A DNA stretch of 64,000 nucleotides from CBDHFQ01 sp965262565. GTDB taxonomy: Bacteria; Bacteroidota; Bacteroidia; J057. A program made the position numbers and the translations under genes. The notes beneath the pieces are model-generated. The model worked only from the letters and a program-made list of their open reading frames with translations, made no database searches and was not told the origin of the DNA. The stretch is taken from NCBI GenBank assembly GCA_965262565.1, contig CBDHFQ010000025.1, positions 1-64,000 of the forward strand. Direction: 5' to 3'. Below are positions 36,281-44,395 of this stretch, one piece after another; position 1 is the first letter of the stretch; each line of letters begins with the position of its first letter.

Positions 36281-39070
36281 ATGTATTATTTTAATAAAGG
36301 GCTACTCGTATTTCAAATGATTTGTTATGCATGCATAATAAATCCGTTTTCTTTGCATTCCCAAAATGTTTTAAAAGGAACAGTTACTGATAATTCGGCT
36401 GGAACTCCACTAATAGGTGCCAGGATCATGCTACAAGATGCCAAAATAGGCGCTATGTCTGGTACTAATGGCGAATTTGAAATGAATATCCCAGATGCAC
36501 CTCCTTATGTATTAATAGTTACTTATTATGGTTATGATACGTTGACCTACGAAATTACAGAAATAGATAAACCTGTAAAGTTAAGACTCGAAGAAAAAGC
36601 TGTAAGCTTAGAAGAGGTTGAAATCACTTCTACAGCACAGTCTGAAGCCCAGAAAAGATCTCCACTTACCGTGGAGTCTCTTAGTATTAATGCGATCAAA
36701 GAAACTCCCGCAGCAAACTTCTATGAAGGTCTGAGTCATTTAAAAGGGGTTGACTTGAATTCTGCCAGCTTAGCTTTTAAGGTAATTAACACCCGTGGTT
36801 TTAATAGTACCTCACCAGTGAGGTCCCTCCAACTTATAGATGGGGTGGATAATCAATCTCCAGGCTTAAATTTTTCTTTAGGGAATTTTCTTGGTGCTTC
36901 TGAACTAGATGTTGAATCTGTAGAATTAATTGTGGGAGCAAGCTCTGCCTTCTACGGACCAAGTGCCTTTAATGGAGTCATAAGTATGAAAACTAAAAAT
37001 CCATTTATTCATAGAGGATTATCCGCATCAGTGAAAGTGGGAGAACGAAATTTAGTTGAGACCGCAGTAAGGTATGCGAAAGTGTTTCAGAACAAGGATG
37101 GAGAAGAGAAATTCGCCATCAAATTGAATTTAGCTTATTTGAGAGCAGACGATTGGGAAGCAGATAATTTAGATGAATCTTTTAGAGATACAACAATCAC
37201 AAATCTGTTTCCTTTTGTTGGGGTGGACAACCCTGGTGGTTATGACGCTGTAAATAGATATGGCGATGAAAATACTAGACCGGGACAAAACAGAGCGACT
37301 AGTGGAGCAGACCTGATTTCTCTTCCCGGATTAGGGATATGGCATAGGACTGGGTATGAAGAATCGGATTTGGTTAATTATGATACTAGAAATTTAAAGG
37401 CTTCTTTGGCTTTACACTATAAGCTAAGGCCAGAGGTGGAATTAATAGCCTCTTCCAGTTATAGCACCGGAAGCACAGTTTACCAAGGTCTAAATAGGGT
37501 GAGCCTAAGTGATATTCAATTTTTTCAGCATAAAATTGAGGTGAGAAAGCAGAATAAGTTCTTTATTAGAGCCTATGCTACTCATGAAGATGCCGGAGAT
37601 TCCTACGATGCAGTCTTTACAGGGATAAAACTACAAGAAGAAGGAAAAAATGATGCTGCCTTTAGTGCGGATTATCGTCGAATTTATTCCGTGTTGGACT
37701 ATGCGGATAGCGTTAGATTATTTGAAGGATTTCCTGAACCTCCTCAACCACCTAATTTTGAGTATGATTTTGAGCAAGCTGAAAGAGTTCTTGATCAAAA
37801 TAATGAAGCACTAACCAGATTTCACAGGGTCGTAAGGAGCAGAGTTGATAATAATTTCTTAGTACCCGGTACACCAGAATTTCAGCAAGCCTTTGATCAA
37901 ATTACGTCGACTTCTGTTACAGATGGAGGTACTCTGTTTGAAGATCAATCTGCTTTATATCATATTCATGGGGAATATATCTTTAATCCAAATTTTGGAG
38001 ATATCACCGTCGGTGGTAATGCTCGATTATATACCCCTGAAACAAATGGGACAATTTTCCTCGATACAGCTGAGTCAATTTCAAATTTTGAGTATGGGCT
38101 ATATACAGGACTTCAAAAGCAATTCTTATCTGATAAATTTATTGTGAACGCAGCTTTGAGGATGGATAAAAATGAAAATTTTGATTATCTATTTTCACCT
38201 GCACTATCAGGTCTTTGGAACATTAGTGAAACCCAATTAGTGAGAGCTACTTTTTCTTCAGCTATCAGAAATCCTACCTTGGCAGATCAGTATCTCTTCT
38301 ACAATACAGGAAGGTTTATTCTAATTGGGAATTTAGATGGATTTAATGATCTGGTAACCCTGGAATCCTTCGAAACATTTGCGAGTTCGCTTCAAAGAGA
38401 CGATCTGGATTTCTTTGATCTTGCTCCTATAGAGCCTGAAAAAGTTAGAACTTTTGAAGTAGGATATAGAGGGAACTTAGGTAGCCGACTTTATGTAGAT
38501 GCCAGTTATTACTTTAGTACTTACAAAGATTTTATTGGTTTTCGCCTTGGAAGAACAGTAGAGTTTGCCCCAAACAATCCCTTTCCGGTTACTCGGGTGT
38601 TTAGAGTAGCGGCTAATGCAGAAGATGATGTTACCACCCAGGGATTTTCTATTGGGATGAACTACTTTTTTGAAGGTGGATATACCTTAAATGGAAATTA
38701 TTCTTGGAATGTATTAAACACAGAGACAGATGATCCTATTATTCCAGCGTTTAACACTCCTGAGCATAAATTCAATGTAGGTTTCTCAGGGAGAGACATA
38801 GAAATAGGAAACATCAGAAATATAGGTTTCAATGTAAATTATAAGTGGATTGAGGGATTTCTTTTTGAGGACTCTCCTCAATTTACAGGATTTATTGATA
38901 CCTACAGTTTACTAGACGCCCAAATCAACAAATATTTTCCTGGAATAAAGACTACGTTTAAGTTAGGTGCTTCGAATGTATTGAATAATGAAGTATTTCA
39001 AGTATACGGAGGACCAAGGATTGGTAGATTAGCTTATTTTTCTGCTACCTTTAATTTTGATACACTTTAA
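36281..39070 (+). CDS. TonB-dependent outer-membrane receptor with carboxypeptidase-like N-domain
   Basis: 929-residue outer-membrane active transporter. Order: signal peptide (about 1-28, ending SLHSQ), a carboxypeptidase-regulatory-like domain (about 30-105, VLKGTVTDNSAGTPLIGARIM), plug (about 115-235, with VINTRGFNSTSPVRSLQLIDG and VGASSAFYGPSAFNGVI) and a 22-strand-type barrel ending in an aromatic-rich last strand (RLAYFSATFNFDTL). Uptake is powered by TonB-ExbBD. It lacks the SusC-family partner SusD; instead a T9SS-exported hydrolase-fold protein lies 49 bp downstream, and the two are probably an operon. Ligand unknown: a cofactor, metal chelate or peptide is possible. Confidence 0.93.
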   Translation: MYYFNKGLLVFQMICYACIINPFSLHSQNVLKGTVTDNSAGTPLIGARIMLQDAKIGAMSGTNGEFEMNIPDAPPYVLIVTYYGYDTLTYEITEIDKPVKLRLEEKAVSLEEVEITSTAQSEAQKRSPLTVESLSINAIKETPAANFYEGLSHLKGVDLNSASLAFKVINTRGFNSTSPVRSLQLIDGVDNQSPGLNFSLGNFLGASELDVESVELIVGASSAFYGPSAFNGVISMKTKNPFIHRGLSASVKVGERNLVETAVRYAKVFQNKDGEEKFAIKLNLAYLRADDWEADNLDESFRDTTITNLFPFVGVDNPGGYDAVNRYGDENTRPGQNRATSGADLISLPGLGIWHRTGYEESDLVNYDTRNLKASLALHYKLRPEVELIASSSYSTGSTVYQGLNRVSLSDIQFFQHKIEVRKQNKFFIRAYATHEDAGDSYDAVFTGIKLQEEGKNDAAFSADYRRIYSVLDYADSVRLFEGFPEPPQPPNFEYDFEQAERVLDQNNEALTRFHRVVRSRVDNNFLVPGTPEFQQAFDQITSTSVTDGGTLFEDQSALYHIHGEYIFNPNFGDITVGGNARLYTPETNGTIFLDTAESISNFEYGLYTGLQKQFLSDKFIVNAALRMDKNENFDYLFSPALSGLWNISETQLVRATFSSAIRNPTLADQYLFYNTGRFILIGNLDGFNDLVTLESFETFASSLQRDDLDFFDLAPIEPEKVRTFEVGYRGNLGSRLYVDASYYFSTYKDFIGFRLGRTVEFAPNNPFPVTRVFRVAANAEDDVTTQGFSIGMNYFFEGGYTLNGNYSWNVLNTETDDPIIPAFNTPEHKFNVGFSGRDIEIGNIRNIGFNVNYKWIEGFLFEDSPQFTGFIDTYSLLDAQINKYFPGIKTTFKLGASNVLNNEVFQVYGGPRIGRLAYFSATFNFDTL

Positions 39071-39119
39071 ATTTTTTATAACTCATTATTTTTCTTTTTT
39101 CAATCCAAACTAGCTTATT

Positions 39120-40736
39120 ATGAGAAAACTATTTATCCTCATGGTTTCATGGGCGTGTTTATGCACGTGGAATCTAAGTGCCCAGGAGCGTTACTTAGAT
39201 GAGATATTCAGTGATGTTATCATTACGCCCGATACTGCATTCGCTCAAAACATTAGTATTTTCCCTGTTATATTAGGTCAAAGTGAAAATCCTGCAGCAG
39301 TGCCTATTGTGATGGACATATATGAACCTGAAGGAGATACTGTTTCTGGAAGACCTTTAATAGTGATGGCACATACAGGAACTTATTTTCCTCCTGCTGT
39401 TAATGGAGGAGCTACAGGTACAAGAAAGGATAGTGCTAATGTTGAAATAGCTATTCGATTTGCCAAAATGGGATATGTGGTAGCAAATGTTAGTAATCGT
39501 CAGGGATGGATCGCTACTTCTCCTGATCCTGAAGTGAAAAGGGAAACGATTCTTCAGGCTACTTATCGTGGTATTCACGATGTGCGTTCAGCTATTCGCT
39601 TTTTTAGAAAGACTGCGGTAGAAGATGGGAACCCATTCGGAATTGATACTGCGAGAGTAGTTATCGGTGGGATAGGTACAGGAGGGTATATTGCTTATGG
39701 GACTGCCTATGTAGATGATTCCCTGGAAACTCAGTTGACGAAGTTTTTTAACTTTGACACTCAAAGTTTTTATGTAGTTCAAGGCATCCATGGAGATCCG
39801 TTCGGGGTAACACAAACTCCTTTAAATATAGCAAATTTCCCCAGCTATAGTTCAGCAGTGAGTATGGGATTTGCCTTGGGTGGTGCTTTAGGTGATACCT
39901 CTTGGGTAGAAGCAGACGAAGTTCCATTTGTAGCATTACATAATCCTGAGGATCGTTTTGCCCCTTATGATGTTTCAGATGTGATCGAGCCGGTTAATTT
40001 AGATGTAGTAATTCAAGACGCTGCCGGAGGCCTGGGAGCACTGAGAAAGGTCAACCAGGTTGGCTTAAATGACATATTTAAAAATGACACTACCTTATTA
40101 AATGATCCTATCACTGAAGTAGCAAGACAGAAAACGAGTGAGCTAAGTGATGATGAGTTTCTCCCTGGACTACTTCCTATCACGCCTCCTTTTGATCCAT
40201 GTGAATCTCAATGTGTTACCTCTATTCCGGGTGCTCCTGCAGATACTTGTAGGCCAGATGGGGGACCTTGGCACTGGTTTAATGAAGCAGCTTATGCAGC
40301 CATATGGGAAGCATCCCGTCCTGGTGATATTACTGGTGAAGAAGCCGTATGCCAATCTAACTTAGAAAACCCTAATCTTCCAGATAGATCAAGAGTCTAT
40401 ATTGATACAGTAATAGGATATATTGCTCCCAGAATGTTTTTAGCATTAGGACTTGATTCATCAGATACCACTGTTACAAGCATAGACAATTCCCTTAAAG
40501 AGGTAGTTGACTTAAACGTATTTCCTAATCCAGCATCTCAATCTGTGCGAATCAATGTAAATAGACCCATGCTTGGACTTCGAATGTATGATATAACAGG
40601 AAGAAGTATAATGATTGAAGAGTCGATCAGAAATACTCAGTTTGAAATAGATAGAAATGGAGTGAATGCGGGAATGTATATCCTGCAGATAGACTTTGAA
40701 GAAGGAAGTGTAACTCAAAAAATCATGTTTGAATAA
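39120..40736 (+). CDS. T9SS-secreted alpha/beta-hydrolase-fold protein lacking the nucleophile
   Basis: 538-residue secreted protein. After a signal peptide (about 1-22, LSAQ-ERYL) there is an alpha/beta-hydrolase core: oxyanion-like strand PLIVMAHTGTY, helix region with DVRSAIRFFRKTA, and the elbow VVIGGIGTGGYIAYG (residues 181-194). The nucleophile position of the GxSxG elbow is Gly186 (GIGTG, then G), not Ser, Cys or Asp, so hydrolysis by the normal triad is not expected. The lower part contains cysteines that may form disulfides (CESQCVTS, DTCRPDGG). The last about 75 residues form a T9SS type A sorting domain (NVFPNPASQSVRIN, GMYILQIDFEEGS, QKIMFE). It is encoded 49 bp after a TonB receptor and ends in a terminator, so it may be a surface partner of that receptor. 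Confidence 0.85.
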   Translation: MRKLFILMVSWACLCTWNLSAQERYLDEIFSDVIITPDTAFAQNISIFPVILGQSENPAAVPIVMDIYEPEGDTVSGRPLIVMAHTGTYFPPAVNGGATGTRKDSANVEIAIRFAKMGYVVANVSNRQGWIATSPDPEVKRETILQATYRGIHDVRSAIRFFRKTAVEDGNPFGIDTARVVIGGIGTGGYIAYGTAYVDDSLETQLTKFFNFDTQSFYVVQGIHGDPFGVTQTPLNIANFPSYSSAVSMGFALGGALGDTSWVEADEVPFVALHNPEDRFAPYDVSDVIEPVNLDVVIQDAAGGLGALRKVNQVGLNDIFKNDTTLLNDPITEVARQKTSELSDDEFLPGLLPITPPFDPCESQCVTSIPGAPADTCRPDGGPWHWFNEAAYAAIWEASRPGDITGEEAVCQSNLENPNLPDRSRVYIDTVIGYIAPRMFLALGLDSSDTTVTSIDNSLKEVVDLNVFPNPASQSVRINVNRPMLGLRMYDITGRSIMIEESIRNTQFEIDRNGVNAGMYILQIDFEEGSVTQKIMFE

Positions 40737-40777
40737 TTGGTACACATCCTGAAAATGGGATAACTAACACAATAAAT

Positions 40778-40809
40778 GAGAGGATGGCTATAGCGCCATT
40801 CTCTTTTTT
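40778..40809 (+). terminator. Intrinsic terminator of the TonB receptor / T9SS unit
   Basis: GAGAGGATGGC (40778-40788) pairs with GCCATTCTCTT (40795-40805) with two G-U pairs; the loop is TATAGC and a T-run covers 40804-40809. It lies 41 bp after the T9SS gene stop. Confidence 0.8.
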
Positions 40810-40842
40810 GTTCTCAACTCCCATGGTTTCTTATAACAAATT

Positions 40843-41919
40843 CTATCTATCCTTTGTCTCTCCCGAGATATTTTTATTGATCAATTGCTGTTGAATAGTT
40901 TTTGCTATTAATTCGTTTGCATATGGATTAAAATGGCGATCAACAGAAAACTCAAATTTTTTGCCATATAGTTGGTAATCAGAATCAAACGGCTTATTTA
41001 AATCAAAATAATTTACCTGCTTTCGTTGAAGCTCATTTTTAATAATCACGATATTCTCACTTTGATATAGAGAATCAGTGCGATCGTAAATAGACTTTCT
41101 AAATGGATGTAATACAAAGTAAATCTGTTCTTTGTCAGTAAGTTCTTTAAGCGATTTAATGATATGTTGGGATACTTTTGTTTTGATTAATGCGATTTCC
41201 TGGCTGTTGTAAGATGGTCGTTTTGGGGTAGCACTCTTTGGGAGCAGATGTTGAATATTAAACTTGAACATAAAATTTGACCATGTATATCGAACTAAGG
41301 CACTTTTATAGAACCAATATTCGAGATTTGATAATTGATAAGGACGTGGAGGTAGGGAAACCACTCGTTGATCTTCTACTGTAAACTGGAGGTATTTAGC
41401 ATTTCGTTTCAAGGAAGAAATACTTTCTGTTAAATTTCTATGATTGATAACATAAAAGATAACATCCGGCTTAAACTTATCTTTCACATATTCTGTCAGA
41501 GGAATAAAATTAGACAATGGCATCCCCCTTCTTCCAAAGGAATATACATCATACTGATAATCTAGGAGTTCAGCTAATTTAAATTCTATATGTTGACGCT
41601 GAGCACAATGAAAGTTTTCAATATAAGAATCACCTATGATAGCTATAAGGGGCTTGTCCCTTTGTTCTGGAGGTAAATAATTGAAAAAACTGTTCCAACC
41701 ATCATTATTTAATGTCCATTTAGTTTGTAATTGGGCCAATCTACCCTTAGTAAAAAGACCTTTGGATTTTAGCGCAGGATCATTTTTAATAATTTGGTAT
41801 CTGTGATCAAAATGAGAATAAGGAACTTCTGAGGCAGGAATAATCGCGGTAAACAACACCTCAAGTACTACAATTAGTACAATACCCATAAAGATGAAAT
41901 GAAGAATAAACTTTTTCAT
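40843..41919 (-). CDS. SGNH-hydrolase-like membrane-anchored acyltransferase partner (AlgJ/AlgX-like)
   Basis: 358 residues from the ATG at 41919, which lies 4 bp after the end of the MBOAT reading frame; a longer frame from 41970 would overlap that gene. One N-terminal signal-anchor helix (KKFILHFIFMGIVLIVVL). The extracytoplasmic domain has SGNH blocks: GDS (AIIGDSYIENFH), a Gly in SFGRRGMP, an Asn in YVINHRNL, and the DxxH pair in SVDRHFNPYAN. In acetylation systems such as AlgI-AlgJ or DltB-DltD, the MBOAT moves acetyl groups across the membrane and a periplasmic SGNH-type partner transfers them onto polysaccharide. Here the acceptor is unknown; the nearby glycan genes make an extracellular polysaccharide plausible. 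Confidence 0.8.
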   Translation of the reverse strand: MKKFILHFIFMGIVLIVVLEVLFTAIIPASEVPYSHFDHRYQIIKNDPALKSKGLFTKGRLAQLQTKWTLNNDGWNSFFNYLPPEQRDKPLIAIIGDSYIENFHCAQRQHIEFKLAELLDYQYDVYSFGRRGMPLSNFIPLTEYVKDKFKPDVIFYVINHRNLTESISSLKRNAKYLQFTVEDQRVVSLPPRPYQLSNLEYWFYKSALVRYTWSNFMFKFNIQHLLPKSATPKRPSYNSQEIALIKTKVSQHIIKSLKELTDKEQIYFVLHPFRKSIYDRTDSLYQSENIVIIKNELQRKQVNYFDLNKPFDSDYQLYGKKFEFSVDRHFNPYANELIAKTIQQQLINKNISGETKDR

Positions 41920-41923
41920 CGAA

Positions 41924-42190
41924 TTAAAATTGGAAATATATAAATGACATATCATTTGATGTGTTGGCAAATAAGAATATGCTTATAACAATGGGAACAA
42001 TGATGGCCCACCTGACACTATTGGGGGCGTTTGTCAACTGTAAAGGATGTTCTTGCTTTCTTCCTATCCATTCTATGATAAGGAGTATACCTATTAGCGG
42101 CATATACGTCACATATTTGGTAACTCCTATACCTTGCTGCATCTTAAATATCCCAAAATATATGAAGTAGCATGAAGCAGGGATTCTGAT
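41924..42190 (-). pseudogene. C-terminal part of MBOAT in a shifted frame
   Basis: This frame is open from just after a TAG at 42193-42191 to the stop at 41924-41926. It reads CYFIYFGIFK, then MQQGIGVTKYV, a helix ILLIIEWIGRKQEHPL, and the ending FIYFQF, the usual ending of Bacteroidota MBOAT proteins. It continues the 42127-43356 frame after a -1 shift within the 42130-42190 overlap. It is too small to act alone, so it is recorded as the missing tail of that gene. Confidence 0.8.
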
Positions 42191-43356
42191 CTAAAAAATA
42201 TCCAGGCAAAACAGGTAAGTGTAAATGTTGTAATCATGCTGAAAATTTCAGACAGGGAAGGTAGGAAGCGATCTTCTGCAACTTGTCCAAGATGACTCCT
42301 GTTTCTCTCAGATAATAGTAATGGTAAGTAATATACTGCGTTTAACAAGCCCCAAATAATGAATGTCCAGTTAGCTCCATGCCAAAAACCGCTAACAGCG
42401 AAAATGATGAATATATTTCTGATAGTCATTTGTAGCTTACCTCTACTACCTCCCAAAGGAAAGTATACATAATCGCGAAACCAGGTAGACAGAGAAACAT
42501 GCCACCTTCTCCAGAATTCTGCAATATCTCTGGAAAAATAAGGATATTTGAAGTTAGCCATTAGGTCGAAGCCCAGCAGCTTAGCTGAACCTATGGCGAT
42601 ATCAGAATAGCCTGAAAAATCTCCATATATTTGAAAGGCAAATAATACAGCTCCTAAAGCCAGGGCAGCAGCCCCCATCGAGCTATATTGACTAAAAATT
42701 TCATTTACATAGACCGCACAATTATCCGCTATCACCACCTTTTTAAACAAACCCCAAAGAATCTGAACTAATCCGTCTATTCCTTTTTCATAGGAAAAAT
42801 ACCGAGGACGTTGAAATTGAGGTAATAAATGCTTAGCCCTTTCAATAGGACCGGCAACTAATTGAGGGAAAAAGCTTACATATGAAAAGAATACCAAGAT
42901 ATCCCTGCTAGGTGCAATTTTATTTCTATAAACATCAATGGTGTAACTTAAGGTCTGAAAAGTGTAAAAGCTTATGCCTACAGGGAGAATAATGTAAAGA
43001 GTCTGAATATGTATGTTTACACCAAATGATGCCCATAAGCTAAGCCAAGACTCGATAAAAAAATTCAAATATTTAAATGTGCAAAGTAACCCAAGATTAA
43101 CCAACAAACTGATTCCCAGCCAACATCTTCGCTTCTTTGAGTCTCCTGTTCGAGAGATCTTTAATGCAACCCAGTAATCTATTCCAGAACTAAAGATGAT
43201 TAATGATAGAAAACGCCAATCCCACCATCCGTAAAAAATGTAACTAACAAAAAGTATAAATCCGTTTTGTGCTTTAGTCTTACCCCTAAAAACATACCAA
43301 TAAATGAAGAAAACTATTATTAAAAAGAAAGGATATTCAAGTGAGTTGAATAACAT
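42127..43356 (-). CDS. MBOAT O-acyltransferase, truncated by frameshift
   Basis: AlgI-type membrane-bound O-acyltransferase, 409 residues as read here. Family blocks: GISFYTFQTLSYTIDVYR, FPQLVAGPIERAKHLLPQ, FWRRWHVSLSTWFRDYVYFPLGG (split in two motif halves) and the catalytic-His region SGFWHGANWTFIIWG, plus about nine membrane helices. Typical relatives are about 470-480 residues; this frame ends early with GYLRCSKV, and the missing 80 residues are found in the next frame (41924-42190). Position and complementary content indicate a single-base frameshift, whether mutation, assembly error or, less likely, recoding. The partner SGNH gene follows at 4 bp. If the frameshift is real the pair may be inactive, as the C-terminal helices are lost. 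Confidence 0.9.
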   Translation of the reverse strand: MLFNSLEYPFFLIIVFFIYWYVFRGKTKAQNGFILFVSYIFYGWWDWRFLSLIIFSSGIDYWVALKISRTGDSKKRRCWLGISLLVNLGLLCTFKYLNFFIESWLSLWASFGVNIHIQTLYIILPVGISFYTFQTLSYTIDVYRNKIAPSRDILVFFSYVSFFPQLVAGPIERAKHLLPQFQRPRYFSYEKGIDGLVQILWGLFKKVVIADNCAVYVNEIFSQYSSMGAAALALGAVLFAFQIYGDFSGYSDIAIGSAKLLGFDLMANFKYPYFSRDIAEFWRRWHVSLSTWFRDYVYFPLGGSRGKLQMTIRNIFIIFAVSGFWHGANWTFIIWGLLNAVYYLPLLLSERNRSHLGQVAEDRFLPSLSEIFSMITTFTLTCFAWIFFRSESLLHATSYILGYLRCSKV

Positions 43357-43843
43357 ATATTATGTTTTTTCCAAGAAAAGGTATAATGATTTATAATTAA
43401 TTCATTTTGAGGATTATAGAAGGCTTATTTGTTAACGATAATAATTCGATTTAAGTATAAAATAATGAGAAGCAAATTGAGGTATTAAATAAGGCCTCAC
43501 TAACTTATTTAAATATGACCCTTTTTTATATCTTATTTTAAATATATGATAATTAATTGAATATTAATCATATTTATTTATTTAGTTAGTTGGTAGGTAT
43601 AAATACTTGAAATAACATCTTGGATGTGCACAAGTCACACATGTATAAATGTGTAAGGTAAACGTATCTAAGGGCAATTTTTGTAAGTTGGGATGGTAGA
43701 CAAGAGAAATAAAGAGACAAATGCCGAAATCAGATCTTCAGAATTCAACCCTGTAAGATACCCTCGGGCATTGAGTAAGCTGATCGATTTGGCTCGGAAT
43801 GTGGGAACTACAAGATAGTTCGCTTTTAATAGATTAAGGTTAA
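43357..43843. other. AT-rich intergenic region with one small ORF
   Basis: 487 bp upstream of the MBOAT gene (minus) and downstream of the TerB-like gene (minus). It should contain the MBOAT promoter. A 6-bp-arm inverted repeat ACACAT-N6-ATGTGT lies at 43637-43654. A 41-codon plus-strand frame is listed separately. No RNA gene was recognised. Confidence 0.35.
43693..43818 (+). CDS. Possible small protein of 41 residues
   Basis: ATG at 43693 to TAG at 43818. The peptide is hydrophilic and charged (MVDKRNKETNAEIRSSEF, then VRYPRALSKLIDLARNVG), with an amphipathic helix-like end. It is less AT-rich than its surroundings, which is why I list it, but there is no clear ribosome site or promoter and no family recognised. 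It could be chance. Confidence 0.25.
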   Translation: MVDKRNKETNAEIRSSEFNPVRYPRALSKLIDLARNVGTTR

Positions 43844-44302
43844 TTAATCCACCAACATGGGAAGCTGAATCAATTTTTTCTCTTCTACATTTATACTTGC
43901 ATATCCCATTAAACCTCCGGAAGCTTCTGCTACCTTTTTAGCTAGACTTCTCCAGGTATCCAGTAATTTTTGTCTCACCCCATTATCTAACTTGGCTAAA
44001 ATTGGATTGAGAAGGCTTAGTTCTTCATACACTGCCTTTCCGCCAGAATCGTTCCCATTTTCGTATAATTCTACCAGTGCATTTAATGCATCTTCAAATG
44101 AGTCATCTACAGCTTCATAATAATCATGAAGGAGTGGATCGGACGTAAACTTGCGATAATGCACCAGTTTGGCAGCAGAAAGTTTTTCGCGACGATCGAT
44201 GTTTTCATCAGCTCCCGCTATGAGGACTGTAACATAAGCAGGTGCATTGATTAAACGAGTAACTTCGTCTTCTGTTAAATGGTCGAATTGAGGAATTGGC
44301 AT
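43844..44302 (-). CDS. TerB-like small helical protein
   Basis: 152 residues, predicted cytoplasmic and almost entirely helical. The stretch VLIAGADENIDRREKLSAAKLVHYRKF at about residues 26-52 (shown here in two halves: VLIAGADENIDRREK and LSAAKLVHYRKF) resembles the acidic start of TerB-like domains, in which a D-x-x-D/E pattern binds metal. The rest (LNPILAKLDNGVRQKLLDTW, then VAEASGGLMG) has no motif that I know. The function of TerB-like proteins outside tellurite resistance is not settled, and no other ter gene is in the window. Single gene between two long intergenic regions. Confidence 0.6.
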   Translation of the reverse strand: MPIPQFDHLTEDEVTRLINAPAYVTVLIAGADENIDRREKLSAAKLVHYRKFTSDPLLHDYYEAVDDSFEDALNALVELYENGNDSGGKAVYEELSLLNPILAKLDNGVRQKLLDTWRSLAKKVAEASGGLMGYASINVEEKKLIQLPMLVD

Positions 44303-44395
44303 GAATCAATAATAGTTGTATCGTTGACTCAAAAATAAATAAATTTAGAAAAGTACCAGCCTATTTTAAATAAAAATTATTTCCGCCAAAAAATA

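Noticed and set aside
42127..42190. Programmed -1 frameshifting in the MBOAT gene
   Set aside because: No X-XXY-YYZ slippery heptamer or stem-loop signal was found in the overlap, so mutation or assembly error is more likely than recoding.
43637..43654. ACACAT-N6-ATGTGT inverted repeat as an operator
   Set aside because: Short arms and far from any start codon; expected by chance in this region.
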